Source of the DNA: Streptomyces sp. L2
GTDB taxonomy: Bacteria; Actinomycetota; Actinomycetes; Streptomycetales; Streptomycetaceae
Direction: 5' to 3'
NCBI RefSeq assembly: GCF_004124325.1
Contig: NZ_QBDT01000001.1
Span: 186,001-250,000, forward strand
Length of the DNA stretch: 64,000 bases
Below are positions 18,912 through 28,317 of this stretch, piece after piece. Both the position numbers and the translations under genes were made by a program. The notes below the pieces were generated by a model that worked only from the letters and a program-made list of their open reading frames with translations, ran no database searches and was not told the DNA's origin. The first letter of the stretch is position 1, and each line of letters begins with the position of its first letter.

Positions 18912-18929
18912 CCCTACGCGCTGTAAGGT
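18912..18929 (+). promoter_or_regulatory. Leaderless promoter with overlapping BlaI-type operator
   Basis: CCCTACG-CGC-TGTAAGG (18912-18928) resembles the palindrome at 18770. TAAGGT at 18924-18929 is a good -10 box six bases before the ATG at 18936. Overlap of operator and -10 predicts autorepression. Confidence 0.6.
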
Positions 18930-18935
18930 GGGGGC

Positions 18936-19316
18936 ATGGCTGGCACAGGGTCCCGGGACCGGGCGGAGCGGCGCAGCGCCGGGGAGCTGGAGAGCGAGGT
19001 GCTGGCCGCGCTCTGGGCCACCGAGCGGCCGCTGACCCCGGCGGAGATCCAGGCCGAGATCGGCGGGCTCGCCTACAACACGGTGCACACCATCCTCAAA
19101 CGCCTGTACGACAAGGGGCTGGTGCTGCGGGACGCCGACGGGCGGCGCGGTGCGTACCGGCCGGCGAAGAACGCGGCGGAGCTGACCGCCGAAGCGATGC
19201 ACGAGGCCCTGGACCGGGGGCCGGATCCGATCGCCGCGCTCCAGCAGTTCGTGACCGGTCTGAGCCCGGAGGAGGAGCGGGCGCTGCGCGACCTGCTGAC
19301 CGGGGACGGCGTATGA
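18936..19316 (+). CDS. BlaI/MecI/CopY family transcriptional repressor
   Basis: A 126-residue winged-helix repressor: LESEVLAALWATERPLTPAE, then the recognition region YNTVHTILKRLYDKGLVLR, and a C-terminal dimerisation helix pair. Family members repress beta-lactam or copper resistance genes and are inactivated by cleavage by a membrane metalloprotease. The next gene, overlapping by four bases, is such an M56 protease. The promoter appears leaderless and carries an operator-like palindrome. The likely regulon includes this operon and the divergent GT39-like gene; no beta-lactamase is in the window, so a cell-envelope role is a reasonable alternative. Confidence 0.9.
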   Translation: MAGTGSRDRAERRSAGELESEVLAALWATERPLTPAEIQAEIGGLAYNTVHTILKRLYDKGLVLRDADGRRGAYRPAKNAAELTAEAMHEALDRGPDPIAALQQFVTGLSPEEERALRDLLTGDGV

Positions 19317-20206
19317 GGTACGACGTCTACACCCCGCTGGTGCTGTCCTTCCTGTTCGCCGCCGTCGGCCCGGTGCTCGCCCGGCGGGCCGCCCCGGCGC
19401 TCGCCGCCCGCGTACTGGCCCCGGCCGCCGTGCTGACCGCGGCGGCCACCACCTGGTCGCTGGTGCTGCTGGGCGTGGCGCTGCTCGGGGACGCCCCGCC
19501 GGTGGTCCGCGAGGCCCGCGAGGACGGGGTCCGGCTGACCGATCCGGTACCGGAATTCATCGGGCTGGCGGCGTGTCTGGCGCTGGCCGCCGTCGGATGG
19601 CGGGTGGGCCGTGCCGTGCGCGCCGAGCGGTGCACCCGGCGGGCGCTGCGCCGCCTGTGCGCGGCGCACCCGGCCGGCACGGAGCTGATCGTCGCCGCGT
19701 CCGAGGTGGCCGAGGCGTTCGCGATCCCCGGCCGGCCGGGCAGGATCCTGGCGACCTCGGCCATGCTGGGCGCGCTGGAGCCGGCCGAGCGGCGGGTGCT
19801 GCTCGCGCACGAGCGCGCTCATCTCGCACACCGTCACGGTGCGCTGGTGACGGCGGCCACGCTCGCGGCGGCGGCCAACCCGCTGCTCGCCCCGGTGCGT
19901 TCGGCAATGGTGTTCCTGGTGGAGCGCTGGGCCGACGAGCAGGCGGCGGCGGACGTCGGCGACCGGCGGACCGCCGCCCGCGCGCTGGCCCGCGCCGCGC
20001 TGGCCGCGGGCCGCTCCCGCCCCGGCTGCGCCCTGGCCTTCACCGGTCACACCGTCACCCGCCGCATCGCGGCGCTGCAGACCGGCCCGCCGCCGCGCCT
20101 GTGGGCCGGCGCGGCCGCCGTCCTGGCCCTCGGCGTCCTCCCGCCCCTCCTCGCCGCCGACGCCACGACCGACCTCCTCGCGCTCCTGTCGACGGCGCTG
20201 AGCTGA
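19313..20206 (+). CDS. M56 family membrane metalloprotease (BlaR1-like protease part)
   Basis: A 297-residue protein with about four membrane helices and a cytoplasmic zinc-protease loop. HERAH at 166-170 is the HExxH zinc site, inside LLAHERAHLAHRHG; VERWADEQA further on probably supplies the third ligand. It lacks the external penicillin-binding sensor domain of BlaR1, as do most Streptomyces M56 proteins, so the signal is unknown. The ATGA overlap with the BlaI gene supports a signalling pair in which this protease cleaves the repressor (known for BlaR1/BlaI, inferred here). Confidence 0.88.
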   Translation: MRYDVYTPLVLSFLFAAVGPVLARRAAPALAARVLAPAAVLTAAATTWSLVLLGVALLGDAPPVVREAREDGVRLTDPVPEFIGLAACLALAAVGWRVGRAVRAERCTRRALRRLCAAHPAGTELIVAASEVAEAFAIPGRPGRILATSAMLGALEPAERRVLLAHERAHLAHRHGALVTAATLAAAANPLLAPVRSAMVFLVERWADEQAAADVGDRRTAARALARAALAAGRSRPGCALAFTGHTVTRRIAALQTGPPPRLWAGAAAVLALGVLPPLLAADATTDLLALLSTALS

Positions 20207-20531
20207 CGTCTCGGGCCCGCAAAGCCCACCGTCCGGCCCCGGACGCGCGCCATGGGGGCCGTCGCCCCCTTCGACACGACCGCCCGTCATCACGATCCAG
20301 CGGCCCCCGCACCCCGTAACGCCAGGGCCTGCCCCCCGGCGCACGCGGCACCGTCCGCCGTTATGGGCGACCGTCACGCGCCTGTGCGAAGCCCATCGCC
20401 CGTGGGAACCGATGAGGCGTCGCGTCACGCCATGCCGGCGGAACCGGGGCGCCCCGGCGCACGCCCCCGTCCCGCGTGCCCGCCATGCACGGGCCCGTGC
20501 ACGCCGGATCCGGTTGGACTCCCGGCGGGGC
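20207..20531. other. Gene-free stretch between convergent genes
   Basis: About 325 bases of GC-rich sequence between the stop codons of the M56 protease and the GH65 phosphorylase. I see short GC palindromes (for example around ACGGGCCCGT) but no convincing terminator, RNA gene or coding frame. Confidence 0.5.
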
Positions 20532-22883
20532 TCAGCCCGTGTTGGGGGCGCGGTGGGGTGGCTGGGCCGGGGACGGGCCCGGTGTGAGGCGGGGGACGGG
20601 GCGGACGGCGGGCGCGTCGGCGGTCAGGGTCAGGGGCTCCCCGTGGTGGTGGAGGGTGAGGGGCGGGCCGTCGAGGAGGTGGTACGACGCCGTGTCCCCG
20701 GTGATCTCCACCCGCAGGCGGCTGCCGAGGAACTGCAGGTGGAAGGCGAGGCGCCGCAGCCGCTCGGGCAGGCGCGGCGCGAACCGCAGGCTCGTCGGGT
20801 CGTGGGGGGCGTGGCGCATCCCGCCGAACCCCGCGACCAGCGCCATCCAGGTGCCCGCCAGGGACGCGATGTGCAGCCCGTCCCGGGTGTTGTGCTCCAG
20901 GTCCTGAAGGTCCATCAGGGCGGCCTCGGCGGTGTAGTCGTAGGCGAGCCGCAGATGCCCGGCCTGGGCGGCCACGACGGCCTGCACGCACGCCGAGAGC
21001 GAGGAGTCCCGCACGGTCAGCGGCTCGTAGTACGCGAAGTTGCGGGCGACGTGCTCCTCGTCGAAGAACGCCCCGCAGGTGTACATGGCCAGCACCAGGT
21101 CGGCCTGCTTGACGACCTGCTTGCGGTAGAGGTCGAAGTAGGGGAAGTGCAGCAGCAGCGGGTACTGGTCGGGGCGGGTGCCGGCGAAGTCCCAGTGCTG
21201 GTAGCGGGTGAAGCCGGCGTGCTGTTCGTGGACGCCGAGTTCGTGGTTGTACGGCAGGTGCATGGCCTCGGCGGCGTCCCGCCAGGCCGCGCTCTCCTCC
21301 TCGTCGACGCCCAGCCGCTCCGCTTCCGCCGGGTGGCGTTCGACGGCGTCGGCGGCGGCGAGCAGGTTCGCGCGGGCCATCAGGTTGGTGTACGTGTTGT
21401 CGTCGGCGACCGCGCTGTACTCGTCCGGGCCGGTGACGCCGTCGAGGTGGAAGGCGCCGTGCGCGTCGTGGTGGCCGAGGGACCGCCACAGCCGGGCGGT
21501 CTCCACCAGCAGCTCCACGCCGACCTCCCGCTCGAAGCCGGTGTCCCCGGTGGCGGTGACGTAGCGGACGACGGCGTCGGCGATGGCGGCGTTCACATGG
21601 AACGCGGCGGTGCCGGCCGGCCAGTACGCCGACCCTTCCGAGCCCTCGATGGTGCGCCACGGGAACGCGGCGCCGCCGAGCCCGAGCTGGGTCGCCCGGT
21701 CGCGGGCCGCGTCCAGGGTGTTGTGGCGCCAGCGCAGCGCCTCGGAGACCGACTGCGGGGAGGTGTGGGTGAGCAGCGGCAGCACGAACATCTCGGTGTC
21801 CCAGAAGGCGTGCCCGTCGTACCCGGAGCCGGTCAGCCCCTTGGCGGGGATGGCCCGCCGCTCGGCGCGGGCGCCCGCCTGGAGGACGTGGAAGAGGGCG
21901 AAGCGGACGGCCTGCTGGATGTCCTCGGCGCCGTCCACCTCGACGTCCGCGCGGGCCCAGAAGTCGTCCAGGAAGTCCCGCTGGTCGGCGAGCAGCCCCT
22001 CCCAGCCGTCGTGGGCGGCGGCCGCGAGCGCGGCGTCGACCTGGTCGGCCATCGCGGGCAGCGAACGGCCGCCGGACCAGCCGTGGGCGACCAGCTTCTC
22101 CACCCGCAGCGTCTGTCCCGGCTCCAGCACGGAGGTGACGGTCAGCCGGGCCACGTCGTCGCCGCTCTCGCTGCGGGTCGTGGTGCGCTCGGGTCCGGTG
22201 ACGACGTGGTCGGCGGCCACGGCGACCCTCAGGCCGCTGCGCCGGGTGCGGTGCACCAGCCGCAGCCGCTCGCCCAGCGCGAAGTGGCCCTCGGGTTCCA
22301 GCGGCGACGACAGCACCTGGGCCGCGCGCGGGTCACCGCCTGCCTGGGGCAGCTGCTCGTTGGCGACCAGCTCGGACTGGATGACCACCCGGCTGCGGCT
22401 GTCGACGGCCTCCACCTCGTACGCCACGGCGGCCACCGCCCGCTGGGTGAGCGAGACCAGCCGGGTGGAGCGGACCCGGACCGTCGACCCGGCCGGGGAC
22501 GTCCACTCGCAGGCGCGTTCGAGAACTCCGCGGCGCAGGTCCAGGACGCGCTCGTGGGAGACGAGACGGCCGTAGCGCAGGTCGAAGGGTTCGTCGTCGA
22601 CGAGCAGGCGGAGGATCTTGCCGTTGGTGACGTCGATGACCGTCTGGCCCGACTCGGGGTAGCCGTAGCCGGCCTCCGCGTACGGCAGCGGGTGCAGCTC
22701 GTGCACGCCGTTGAGGTAGCTGCCGGGCAGGCCGTGGGGTTCCCCCTCGTCGAGGTTGCCGCGCCAGCCGACGTGGCCGTTGGACAGGGCGAACACCGAC
22801 TCGCTCTGGGCGAGGACGTCCAGGCTGAGGTCGGTCTCGCGCACGGCCCACGGCTCGACGGCGTACGACTTGTGCGTGATCAC
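20532..22883 (-). CDS. Glycoside hydrolase family 65 disaccharide phosphorylase
   Basis: A 783-residue GH65 protein: an N-terminal beta-sandwich ([15 protein letters not shown]), a helical linker, the (alpha/alpha)6 barrel and a C-terminal beta-sheet. [19 protein letters not shown] carries the general-acid Glu typical of GH65 phosphorylases; [14 protein letters not shown] and [10 protein letters not shown] are further signatures. These enzymes phosphorolyse maltose, trehalose or kojibiose to beta-glucose 1-phosphate. The start is GTG, overlapping the HAD gene stop by four bases. Pairing with a beta-phosphoglucomutase-like gene fits a route from disaccharide to glucose 6-phosphate. The exact disaccharide cannot be assigned. 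Confidence 0.9.
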   Translation of the reverse strand: MITHKSYAVEPWAVRETDLSLDVLAQSESVFALSNGHVGWRGNLDEGEPHGLPGSYLNGVHELHPLPYAEAGYGYPESGQTVIDVTNGKILRLLVDDEPFDLRYGRLVSHERVLDLRRGVLERACEWTSPAGSTVRVRSTRLVSLTQRAVAAVAYEVEAVDSRSRVVIQSELVANEQLPQAGGDPRAAQVLSSPLEPEGHFALGERLRLVHRTRRSGLRVAVAADHVVTGPERTTTRSESGDDVARLTVTSVLEPGQTLRVEKLVAHGWSGGRSLPAMADQVDAALAAAAHDGWEGLLADQRDFLDDFWARADVEVDGAEDIQQAVRFALFHVLQAGARAERRAIPAKGLTGSGYDGHAFWDTEMFVLPLLTHTSPQSVSEALRWRHNTLDAARDRATQLGLGGAAFPWRTIEGSEGSAYWPAGTAAFHVNAAIADAVVRYVTATGDTGFEREVGVELLVETARLWRSLGHHDAHGAFHLDGVTGPDEYSAVADDNTYTNLMARANLLAAADAVERHPAEAERLGVDEEESAAWRDAAEAMHLPYNHELGVHEQHAGFTRYQHWDFAGTRPDQYPLLLHFPYFDLYRKQVVKQADLVLAMYTCGAFFDEEHVARNFAYYEPLTVRDSSLSACVQAVVAAQAGHLRLAYDYTAEAALMDLQDLEHNTRDGLHIASLAGTWMALVAGFGGMRHAPHDPTSLRFAPRLPERLRRLAFHLQFLGSRLRVEITGDTASYHLLDGPPLTLHHHGEPLTLTADAPAVRPVPRLTPGPSPAQPPHRAPNTG

Positions 22884-23617
22884 CGCTTGCCTCCCAGCTC
22901 GGCCAGGTCCTTGACGACGATGTCGGCGCCATGCGCGTACAGCGCGTCCGTCTGGCCGACCCGGTCGACGCCGACGACGTAGCCGAACGCGCCGGCGCGG
23001 CCCGCGTCCATGCCGGCCAGCGCGTCCTCGTAGACCGCCGCAGCGCCCGGTTCGACGCCGAGGTCGCGGGCGGCGGCCAGGAACGTGTCGGGGTGCGGCT
23101 TGCCGGGCAGCTTCCGCTCGGCGGCGACCACGCCGTCGATGCGGACGTCGAAGTAGCGTTCGGCGCCGACGGCGCGCAGCACGTCGCGGCAGTTGGCGCT
23201 GGAGGAGACGATCGCCGTGCGCAGACCGGCCGCGCGGACCGCCTCCAGATAGCGCAGGGTGCCGTCGTAGGCCTCCACGCCGCCGGTGCGGATCTTCTCC
23301 AGCAGCAGGTCGTTCTTGCGGTTGCCGAGCCCGTGCACGGTCCGGGCGTCCGGCGAGTCGTCGGGCGTGCCCTCGGGTAGTTCGATGCCGCGGGAGGCGA
23401 GGAAGGCGCGGACTCCGTCGGCGCGGGGCCGGCCGTCGACGTACTCGTCGTAGTCGGCGGTGTCGAACGGGCGTGCCTGCTCGCCCTGGTAGTCGCGCAG
23501 GAAGGCGTCGAACATCTCCTTCCAGGCCGCCGCGTGCACGACGGCCGTCTTGGTGACGACCCCGTCGAGATCGAACAGACAGGCCGAGATGGTGTCGGGG
23601 AGACCGAGCTGAGTCAT
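22880..23617 (-). CDS. HAD hydrolase, beta-phosphoglucomutase-like
   Basis: A 245-residue HAD enzyme of the beta-phosphoglucomutase type. [10 protein letters not shown] carries the nucleophile and acid Asp pair (motif I), SSSAN is motif [11 protein letters not shown] supplies the motif III Lys, and [11 protein letters not shown] holds the motif IV acids. A helical cap lies between motifs I and II. It is translationally coupled to the GH65 phosphorylase, whose product beta-glucose 1-phosphate is the substrate of this mutase class. The upstream ribosome site is weak (GGGGGT). Confidence 0.88.
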   Translation of the reverse strand: MTQLGLPDTISACLFDLDGVVTKTAVVHAAAWKEMFDAFLRDYQGEQARPFDTADYDEYVDGRPRADGVRAFLASRGIELPEGTPDDSPDARTVHGLGNRKNDLLLEKIRTGGVEAYDGTLRYLEAVRAAGLRTAIVSSSANCRDVLRAVGAERYFDVRIDGVVAAERKLPGKPHPDTFLAAARDLGVEPGAAAVYEDALAGMDAGRAGAFGYVVGVDRVGQTDALYAHGADIVVKDLAELGGKR

Positions 23618-23712
23618 ACCCCCACTGTTCCCCGCCCGGAGGTTTCCAGTGGGTGGTGAGCGCCACATGGGGGAAGGGGGCGCCGGCGAGGGCCGATGAC
23701 ACACTCTCAGGT

Positions 23713-24360
23713 GTGCCGCTGACCTTCGACGACCTCCTGAACCGTGCCCGGTCCCTCGCCGGGGGCCCGTACCGCGCGCTCCTCGGCATCGCGGGCAGTC
23801 CCGGCGCGGGCAAGTCGACCCTGGCCGAGCACCTGGTGCGGGCGCTGAACGGGGACGGGCCGCCGTGGGTGGCGTACGTGCCGATGGACGGCTTCCACCT
23901 GGCCGACGCGGAGCTGGACCGGCTGGGCCGCCGGGACCGCAAGGGCGCCCCGGACACGTTCGACCCGGCGGGGTACGCGGCGCTGCTGCGGCGGCTGCGC
24001 GAGGACACCGACGAGGTCGTGTACGCGCCCGGTTTCGAGCGGGTGCTGGAGCAGCCGGTCGCGGGCTCGATCCCGGTGCCGCCCGACGCCCGGCTGGTGG
24101 TGACCGAGGGGAACTACCTGCTGCTGGAGCGGGGCGGGTGGGAGCGGGTGCGCCCGTGCCTGGACGAGGTGTGGTTCTGCGAGATCGACGAGGCGGAGCG
24201 GGTACGGCGGCTGGTGGCCCGGCACGAGGAGTTCGGCAAGGAGCACGCGGCGGCCGTCGCCTGGGTGCGGCGCAGCGACCAGCGCAACGCCGAGCTGGTG
24301 GCGGCGACGCGTTCCCGGGCGGGCCTGGTCGTACCGGCCACCGCGCTGCCCGGCCGCTGA
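23713..24360 (+). CDS. P-loop nucleoside/sugar kinase family protein
   Basis: A 215-residue kinase of the uridine kinase/phosphoribulokinase/PanK-like group. The Walker A is GSPGAGKST near residue 30; [10 protein letters not shown] is the acceptor-binding strand; [11 protein letters not shown] is the Walker B region; and [20 protein letters not shown] resembles the lid and C-terminal helix. Some members of this group act as fructose or nucleoside kinases. I chose GTG 23713, which leaves a compact N-terminus and has a CACACT -10-like box just before it; an in-frame ATG at 23653 would add 20 poorly conserved residues. It is divergent from the HAD/GH65 pair, so a sugar substrate is plausible but unproven. 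Confidence 0.8.
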   Translation: MPLTFDDLLNRARSLAGGPYRALLGIAGSPGAGKSTLAEHLVRALNGDGPPWVAYVPMDGFHLADAELDRLGRRDRKGAPDTFDPAGYAALLRRLREDTDEVVYAPGFERVLEQPVAGSIPVPPDARLVVTEGNYLLLERGGWERVRPCLDEVWFCEIDEAERVRRLVARHEEFGKEHAAAVAWVRRSDQRNAELVAATRSRAGLVVPATALPGR

Positions 24361-24545
24361 CACACGAGGGGCGGCCTTGAACTCCGGCCGGTCGCGGGCC
24401 GTACCGGTGTGTACGGCAGAGGGTCTGCCGGTAACGACTCGTGCGGCGGTGACATCCCGCGGCGGGGCGAGCGGTGCGACAGTGGGGCCATGACGCGGCT
24501 CCCGGCCGCTCCCGCCCCCGGCCGGCCGGTGTCACCGCGGGGCGG

Positions 24546-26306
24546 ATGATGGCTCGCGAACAGCACTCGGTCCTCGGTCCCGGGGCCCCCGGCGGCGCCC
24601 CCGTCGTGACACCGCCCGCGCCCGGCTCGGCACCGACGTCTCCCGGCTCGGCCCGGCCGCGCCGGTTCGCCGTGCTGTGCCGGCGGCGGTGGCTGGTGCC
24701 GCTTCTGGTGGGGCTGCTGCTGGCGCAGATGGCCGCGGCGATGGTCACCACGGCCGTGCGGCAGACGCCGACCATCGACGAACCGGTGTACGTCGCCACG
24801 GCCACGGACTATCTGCACGAGCACCGGATCCGCTACAACCCCGAGCATCCGCCGCTCGGCAAGCTGCTGATCGCCACCGGGGTGGCGGTGGCCGGCCCGC
24901 ACTACGACGCGTCGTACACCGGCACTCAGGGCGCGGTGGGCCGGCATCTGCTGTACGAGTCGGGCAACGACCCCTGGCGGCTGATGCTGTGGGCCCGGTT
25001 GCCGGTGATCGTGCTGACCCTGCTGTTCGGGCTGGTGGTGTTCGCGTTCGCCGGGGATCTGGTGGGGCGGGCGGGCGGCCTGGTGGCGCTGGCGCTGTAC
25101 GCCTTCTCCCCCGATGTGATCGCCCACGGCTCGCTGGCCACCCTGGACGTGCCGGCCGCCGGGTTCGTGCTGACCGCGTCCTGGCTGGTGTGGCGGGCCC
25201 GCCGCCGGCCGCGACGGTACCTGCCCCTCGCGGGGGCGGCGCTGGGCGCGGCGGTGGCGACCAAGATGAACACCCTGCCGGCGGTCCCGGTCCTGATGGT
25301 CCTCGCGGCGGTGTCGGCGGTGTCGGCGGTGCGGGCCGTCCCGGTGGAGGCAGGTGAGCGGGGCGGCGCCCGCCGACGGCTGCTGCTGCGGGGTTCCGCC
25401 GCCGCGGGTGTCGTGCTGCTGGCAGCGCTTGCCGTCGTATGGGCGTCCTACCTCGTGGTCGACCCGCGGCTGCGGTTCACGCCCGCCGAGCCGGTGCCGG
25501 CGGTGCACGGGCTGCGCGGCCTGGTGACCGGGCTGTTGCCGGTGCCGCCCGCCTACCGGGCGGGGATGCGGGTGCAGTTCGGCCTGGAGGACCACGCGTG
25601 GCAGGGCTTTCTGTTCGGGCACCTCTACACCGGCTCACGCTGGTACTACCTGCCGGCGGCGCTGCTGGTGAAGACCCCGCTGGGGCTGCTGGCGCTGGGC
25701 GCGGCCGGTGCCGTGGCGCTGGTGGCGGTGCGGCGGCTGCGCCCGGCCGCACCGTACGTGCTGGTGCCGCCGGCCGTGCTGCTGGCCGTGGCCATGACGG
25801 GTGCCCGGGACCTCGGCACGCGGTACGCGGTGTTCGTGCCGATGTTCCTCGCCGTCGCGGCCGCCGGGGTGCCCAGACTGCGCGCGCGGTGGGCGGCGGG
25901 CGCGACGGCGGTGCTGGTGGCGTGCGTGGCGGCCAGTTCGCTGCTCACGTTCCCGTACTACCTGCCGTACTCCAACGAGGCGTTCGGCGGGCCGGCGAAG
26001 ACGTATCTGCGGTTGCACGACTCCAACGTGGACTGGGGGCAGGACCTGGGCCGGCTCGCCGACCGGCTGCGCCGGCCGCCGTACCGGGGCGAGCGGTTGT
26101 GGCTGGTCTACAAGGGCAGCGGTGTGCCGTCGTGCTACGGCATCCACGCGGCCGATCCGCGCAAGGTGCCGCCGGCCGACGTGCACGGGCTGCTCGTCGT
26201 CTCCGACTCGGCGGTGGACAAGGCGCGCGGCAGGCTGGCCGAGTTGATCCACAGCAGTCGTCCGGTCGGTGACGTCGGTCATTCGATCACCCTGTTCCGC
26301 CGCTGA
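24546..26306 (+). CDS. GT39/protein mannosyltransferase-like membrane protein
   Basis: A 586-residue polytopic protein of about ten helices. The first external loop has TIDEPVY and [14 protein letters not shown], the acidic and HPPLGK patterns typical of GT39-like dolichyl/polyprenyl-phosphate sugar transferases. Later segments [27 protein letters not shown] and NEAFGGP fit this family, and the C-terminal [14 protein letters not shown] forms a soluble domain. Two adjacent ATGs (24546, 24549) are possible; no strong ribosome site precedes them. It probably transfers a sugar from a lipid carrier to an exported acceptor. It is not the main Streptomyces Pmt so far as I can judge. Confidence 0.75.
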   Translation: MMAREQHSVLGPGAPGGAPVVTPPAPGSAPTSPGSARPRRFAVLCRRRWLVPLLVGLLLAQMAAAMVTTAVRQTPTIDEPVYVATATDYLHEHRIRYNPEHPPLGKLLIATGVAVAGPHYDASYTGTQGAVGRHLLYESGNDPWRLMLWARLPVIVLTLLFGLVVFAFAGDLVGRAGGLVALALYAFSPDVIAHGSLATLDVPAAGFVLTASWLVWRARRRPRRYLPLAGAALGAAVATKMNTLPAVPVLMVLAAVSAVSAVRAVPVEAGERGGARRRLLLRGSAAAGVVLLAALAVVWASYLVVDPRLRFTPAEPVPAVHGLRGLVTGLLPVPPAYRAGMRVQFGLEDHAWQGFLFGHLYTGSRWYYLPAALLVKTPLGLLALGAAGAVALVAVRRLRPAAPYVLVPPAVLLAVAMTGARDLGTRYAVFVPMFLAVAAAGVPRLRARWAAGATAVLVACVAASSLLTFPYYLPYSNEAFGGPAKTYLRLHDSNVDWGQDLGRLADRLRRPPYRGERLWLVYKGSGVPSCYGIHAADPRKVPPADVHGLLVVSDSAVDKARGRLAELIHSSRPVGDVGHSITLFRR

Positions 26307-26310
26307 ACAC

Positions 26311-26334
26311 GTGTTGTCATATGTGTTGTCATAT
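26311..26334. repeat. Perfect 12-bp tandem repeat, AT-richer than surroundings
   Basis: GTGTTGTCATAT occurs twice head to tail (26311-26322, 26323-26334), each copy ending at a CATATG palindrome. It lies just after the GT39-like gene and about 140 bases before the RpiR regulator, and could be an operator or a replication slip. Confidence 0.5.
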
Positions 26335-26475
26335 GCCAGGTCGCGGGCCGTCAGCAGGCCCCCCGCGGTCCCTGCGCGGGCCCGGGGCAGGCCCCCAGGC
26401 GAGGCCGCACAACCCCTGGTCACCACGGCCGGTGAGCTATGTTGAGTGGTCGTGGGAGACAAAGGAGACGGACCG

Positions 26476-27390
26476 GTGCCCTCGCCGCAGCAGGCCCGCG
26501 CACAGGCGTCAGCGATCACCTCGGGCAAGACCGTGCCGGAGGCCGAGGCCGCCCCGACCTCCCGGCTCAGGGAACTGTTCGACGGGCCGCGGCTGTCCCC
26601 CGGGCAGCGCCGCATCGCCCAGTACCTGATCGAGCACCTCACCGAGGCGGCGTTCCTGTCGATCACCGAACTGGCGGACCGCGTCGGCGTCAGCCAGCCC
26701 TCCGTCACCCGGTTCGCGGCCGCCGTCGGCTTCAGCGGCTACCCGGCGCTGCGGGAGACCCTGCAGTCGATCGCGCTGAGCACCCTGTCCGGTCCCGGCG
26801 AGGTGAACCGGGCCAACGAACTCCAGGCGGCGGTCGACGCCGAGATCGAGAACCTGGAGAACCTGCGCCGCGACTTCGCCGACCCGGACCGGGTCATCCA
26901 TGTCGGCCGGGAACTGTCGAACTCCACCCCGCTGACGGTCCTCGGCCTGCGCATCTCGGTGTCGCTCGCCGAGTACTTCGGCTACGCGGCCCGCCGCATC
27001 CATCCCGACGTACGGCTGGTGACCCGGGGCGGCAGCGTGGCCTACGACGCGCTGCTGCAGTCCCGCGAGGCCGGCGGGACGTGGGTGCTGGCCTTCGCCA
27101 TGCCCCGGCACGCCCAGGAGACGCTCACCGCCGTGCGGGTCGCGCGGGAGGCCGGTCTGAAGGTCGTCCTGATCACCGACCTGGCGCTCGGGCCGCTCGC
27201 CGAGGAGGCCGACATCACCTTCGCCACGGGCACCGGCTCCCGCCTCGTCTTCGACTCCTACGCCGCGCCCGGCGTGCTCGCCGCCGCGCTGCTGCAGGCC
27301 ATGACCGACGCCGATCCCGAGCGCACCCAGGGACGGCTGGAGAAGTACGAACAGGTCGCCGAGCAGCGCCACTTCTTCCTCCGGGACTGA
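26476..27390 (+). CDS. MurR/RpiR family transcriptional regulator
   Basis: A 304-residue regulator with an N-terminal HTH_6 domain (LSPGQRRIAQYLIEHL, then ADRVGVSQPSVTRFAAAVGF) and a C-terminal SIS sugar-phosphate-binding domain (from about residue 145; RISVSLAEYFGYAARR, VLAFAMPRHAQETL). The SIS domain senses a phosphosugar ligand. AAAGGAG at 26461-26467 is a near-perfect ribosome site for the GTG start; TATGTT at 26438 is a likely -10. RpiR regulators often control adjacent sugar or amino-sugar genes; an ATGAA-TGTT-TTCAT palindrome just downstream of its stop is a possible target. Confidence 0.9.
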   Translation: MPSPQQARAQASAITSGKTVPEAEAAPTSRLRELFDGPRLSPGQRRIAQYLIEHLTEAAFLSITELADRVGVSQPSVTRFAAAVGFSGYPALRETLQSIALSTLSGPGEVNRANELQAAVDAEIENLENLRRDFADPDRVIHVGRELSNSTPLTVLGLRISVSLAEYFGYAARRIHPDVRLVTRGGSVAYDALLQSREAGGTWVLAFAMPRHAQETLTAVRVAREAGLKVVLITDLALGPLAEEADITFATGTGSRLVFDSYAAPGVLAAALLQAMTDADPERTQGRLEKYEQVAEQRHFFLRD

Positions 27391-27822
27391 TCCTCCCGCA
27401 CGCGGGGAGCGCTCCCGCAGATCTTCCGGTCGTTCACCCCTGAACGGGGATCTTTCGCGGCCCGATCAGGCATGAATGTTTTCATACGTCTTGCAAACCG
27501 GACGGCATATATAAATACTGCTCCACGGATCGAACCCGGCTCACTCCGGGCACGTTCCGCACCCGCGGACTCACCGCTCGCACACCGCCCCGAGAAAGCC
27601 GACGGACCGCCATGCGCACGCAAGCCCACTCGCCGTGCCGGTTCCCGACGCCCGGGGCCCCCGCACGGACACCCTCAGCCGCCGTTCCCTACCCACGGAG
27701 GCGAACGGGGTGTCCGGTGGCGCACCGCCCAGGCGCTGCGCCCGTGGCGGCCCCGGTCATCCCCTAGACCGGGGCCGCCAACACCGTCGGATCACCCCTT
27801 ACGACGCCGCACACCGGAAGCG
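27391..27822. promoter_or_regulatory. Intergenic region with an AT-rich promoter and inverted repeat
   Basis: Within 432 gene-free bases, ATGAA-TGTT-TTCAT (27472-27485) is a perfect inverted repeat. It is followed by TTGCAA (27491-27496), 17 bases and AATACT (27514-27519), a plausible sigma-70-type promoter inside a stretch with unusual TATATAAAT sequence. The leader to the next start at 27823 would be about 300 bases. I see no riboswitch fold I can name in it. Confidence 0.45.
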
Positions 27823-28203
27823 ATGATCATGCCCCTGACCACCACGCGCATCAGCCCCGACTGGCCTTGCCAGGTCAAGACGCCCGGCAGCTACGACTGG
27901 GAACGCTCGGCGGCCAAGTGGCTGCGCGAACTGATCCCGGCGCGCTACGCCAGCTATCCGGCGCTGATCCGGCACCCCGTGCTCCTGGCCCGGCACGCGC
28001 AGATCCAGGTCCACCAGGAGATCAGGGTGGCGCGCACGGCGCTGCAGACCGCGCGGGCCGAGCTGCCCGTGCTGGGTCTGCCCGAGTCGGTCATCGAGCA
28101 CACGATCAAGATGTACGCCGCCGAGGTGATGCAGCTCCAGCACATCGCGCGCAGCGTCCGGGCCGTCTCCGAGGCGCTGGTCGGGCGCGGTACCGGCCGC
28201 TGA
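27823..28203 (+). CDS. Conserved hypothetical protein (126 aa)
   Basis: A 126-residue soluble protein, mostly helical after a polar N-terminus. Residues from about 27 (RSAAKWLRELIPARYASYP) to 120 include IQVHQEIRVARTALQTARAE and MYAAEVMQLQHIARSVRAV, consistent with a helical bundle. No signal, membrane segment or catalytic motif is visible. GGAAG precedes the first of two in-frame ATGs (27823, 27829). High third-position GC supports coding. I do not recognise the family. It sits between an RpiR regulator and an ANTAR/PP2C protein, neither of which indicates its role. Confidence 0.7.
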   Translation: MIMPLTTTRISPDWPCQVKTPGSYDWERSAAKWLRELIPARYASYPALIRHPVLLARHAQIQVHQEIRVARTALQTARAELPVLGLPESVIEHTIKMYAAEVMQLQHIARSVRAVSEALVGRGTGR

Positions 28204-28317
28204 CCCCACCGCCGGGGACACCCGTCCTGCGCGCGCCCCGGCCGCCCTCCCGGACCGGGTGGGAACCGGTCCGCCGGACCGGTGATCGGACGGCACCGGA
28301 TGTGCGATGCTCGTCCC

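Noticed and set aside
20412..22982. Long plus-strand frame of 856 codons
   Set aside because: Antisense to the GH65 phosphorylase, which has clear catalytic motifs; composition is Gly/Val/Arg/Gln-rich without fold.
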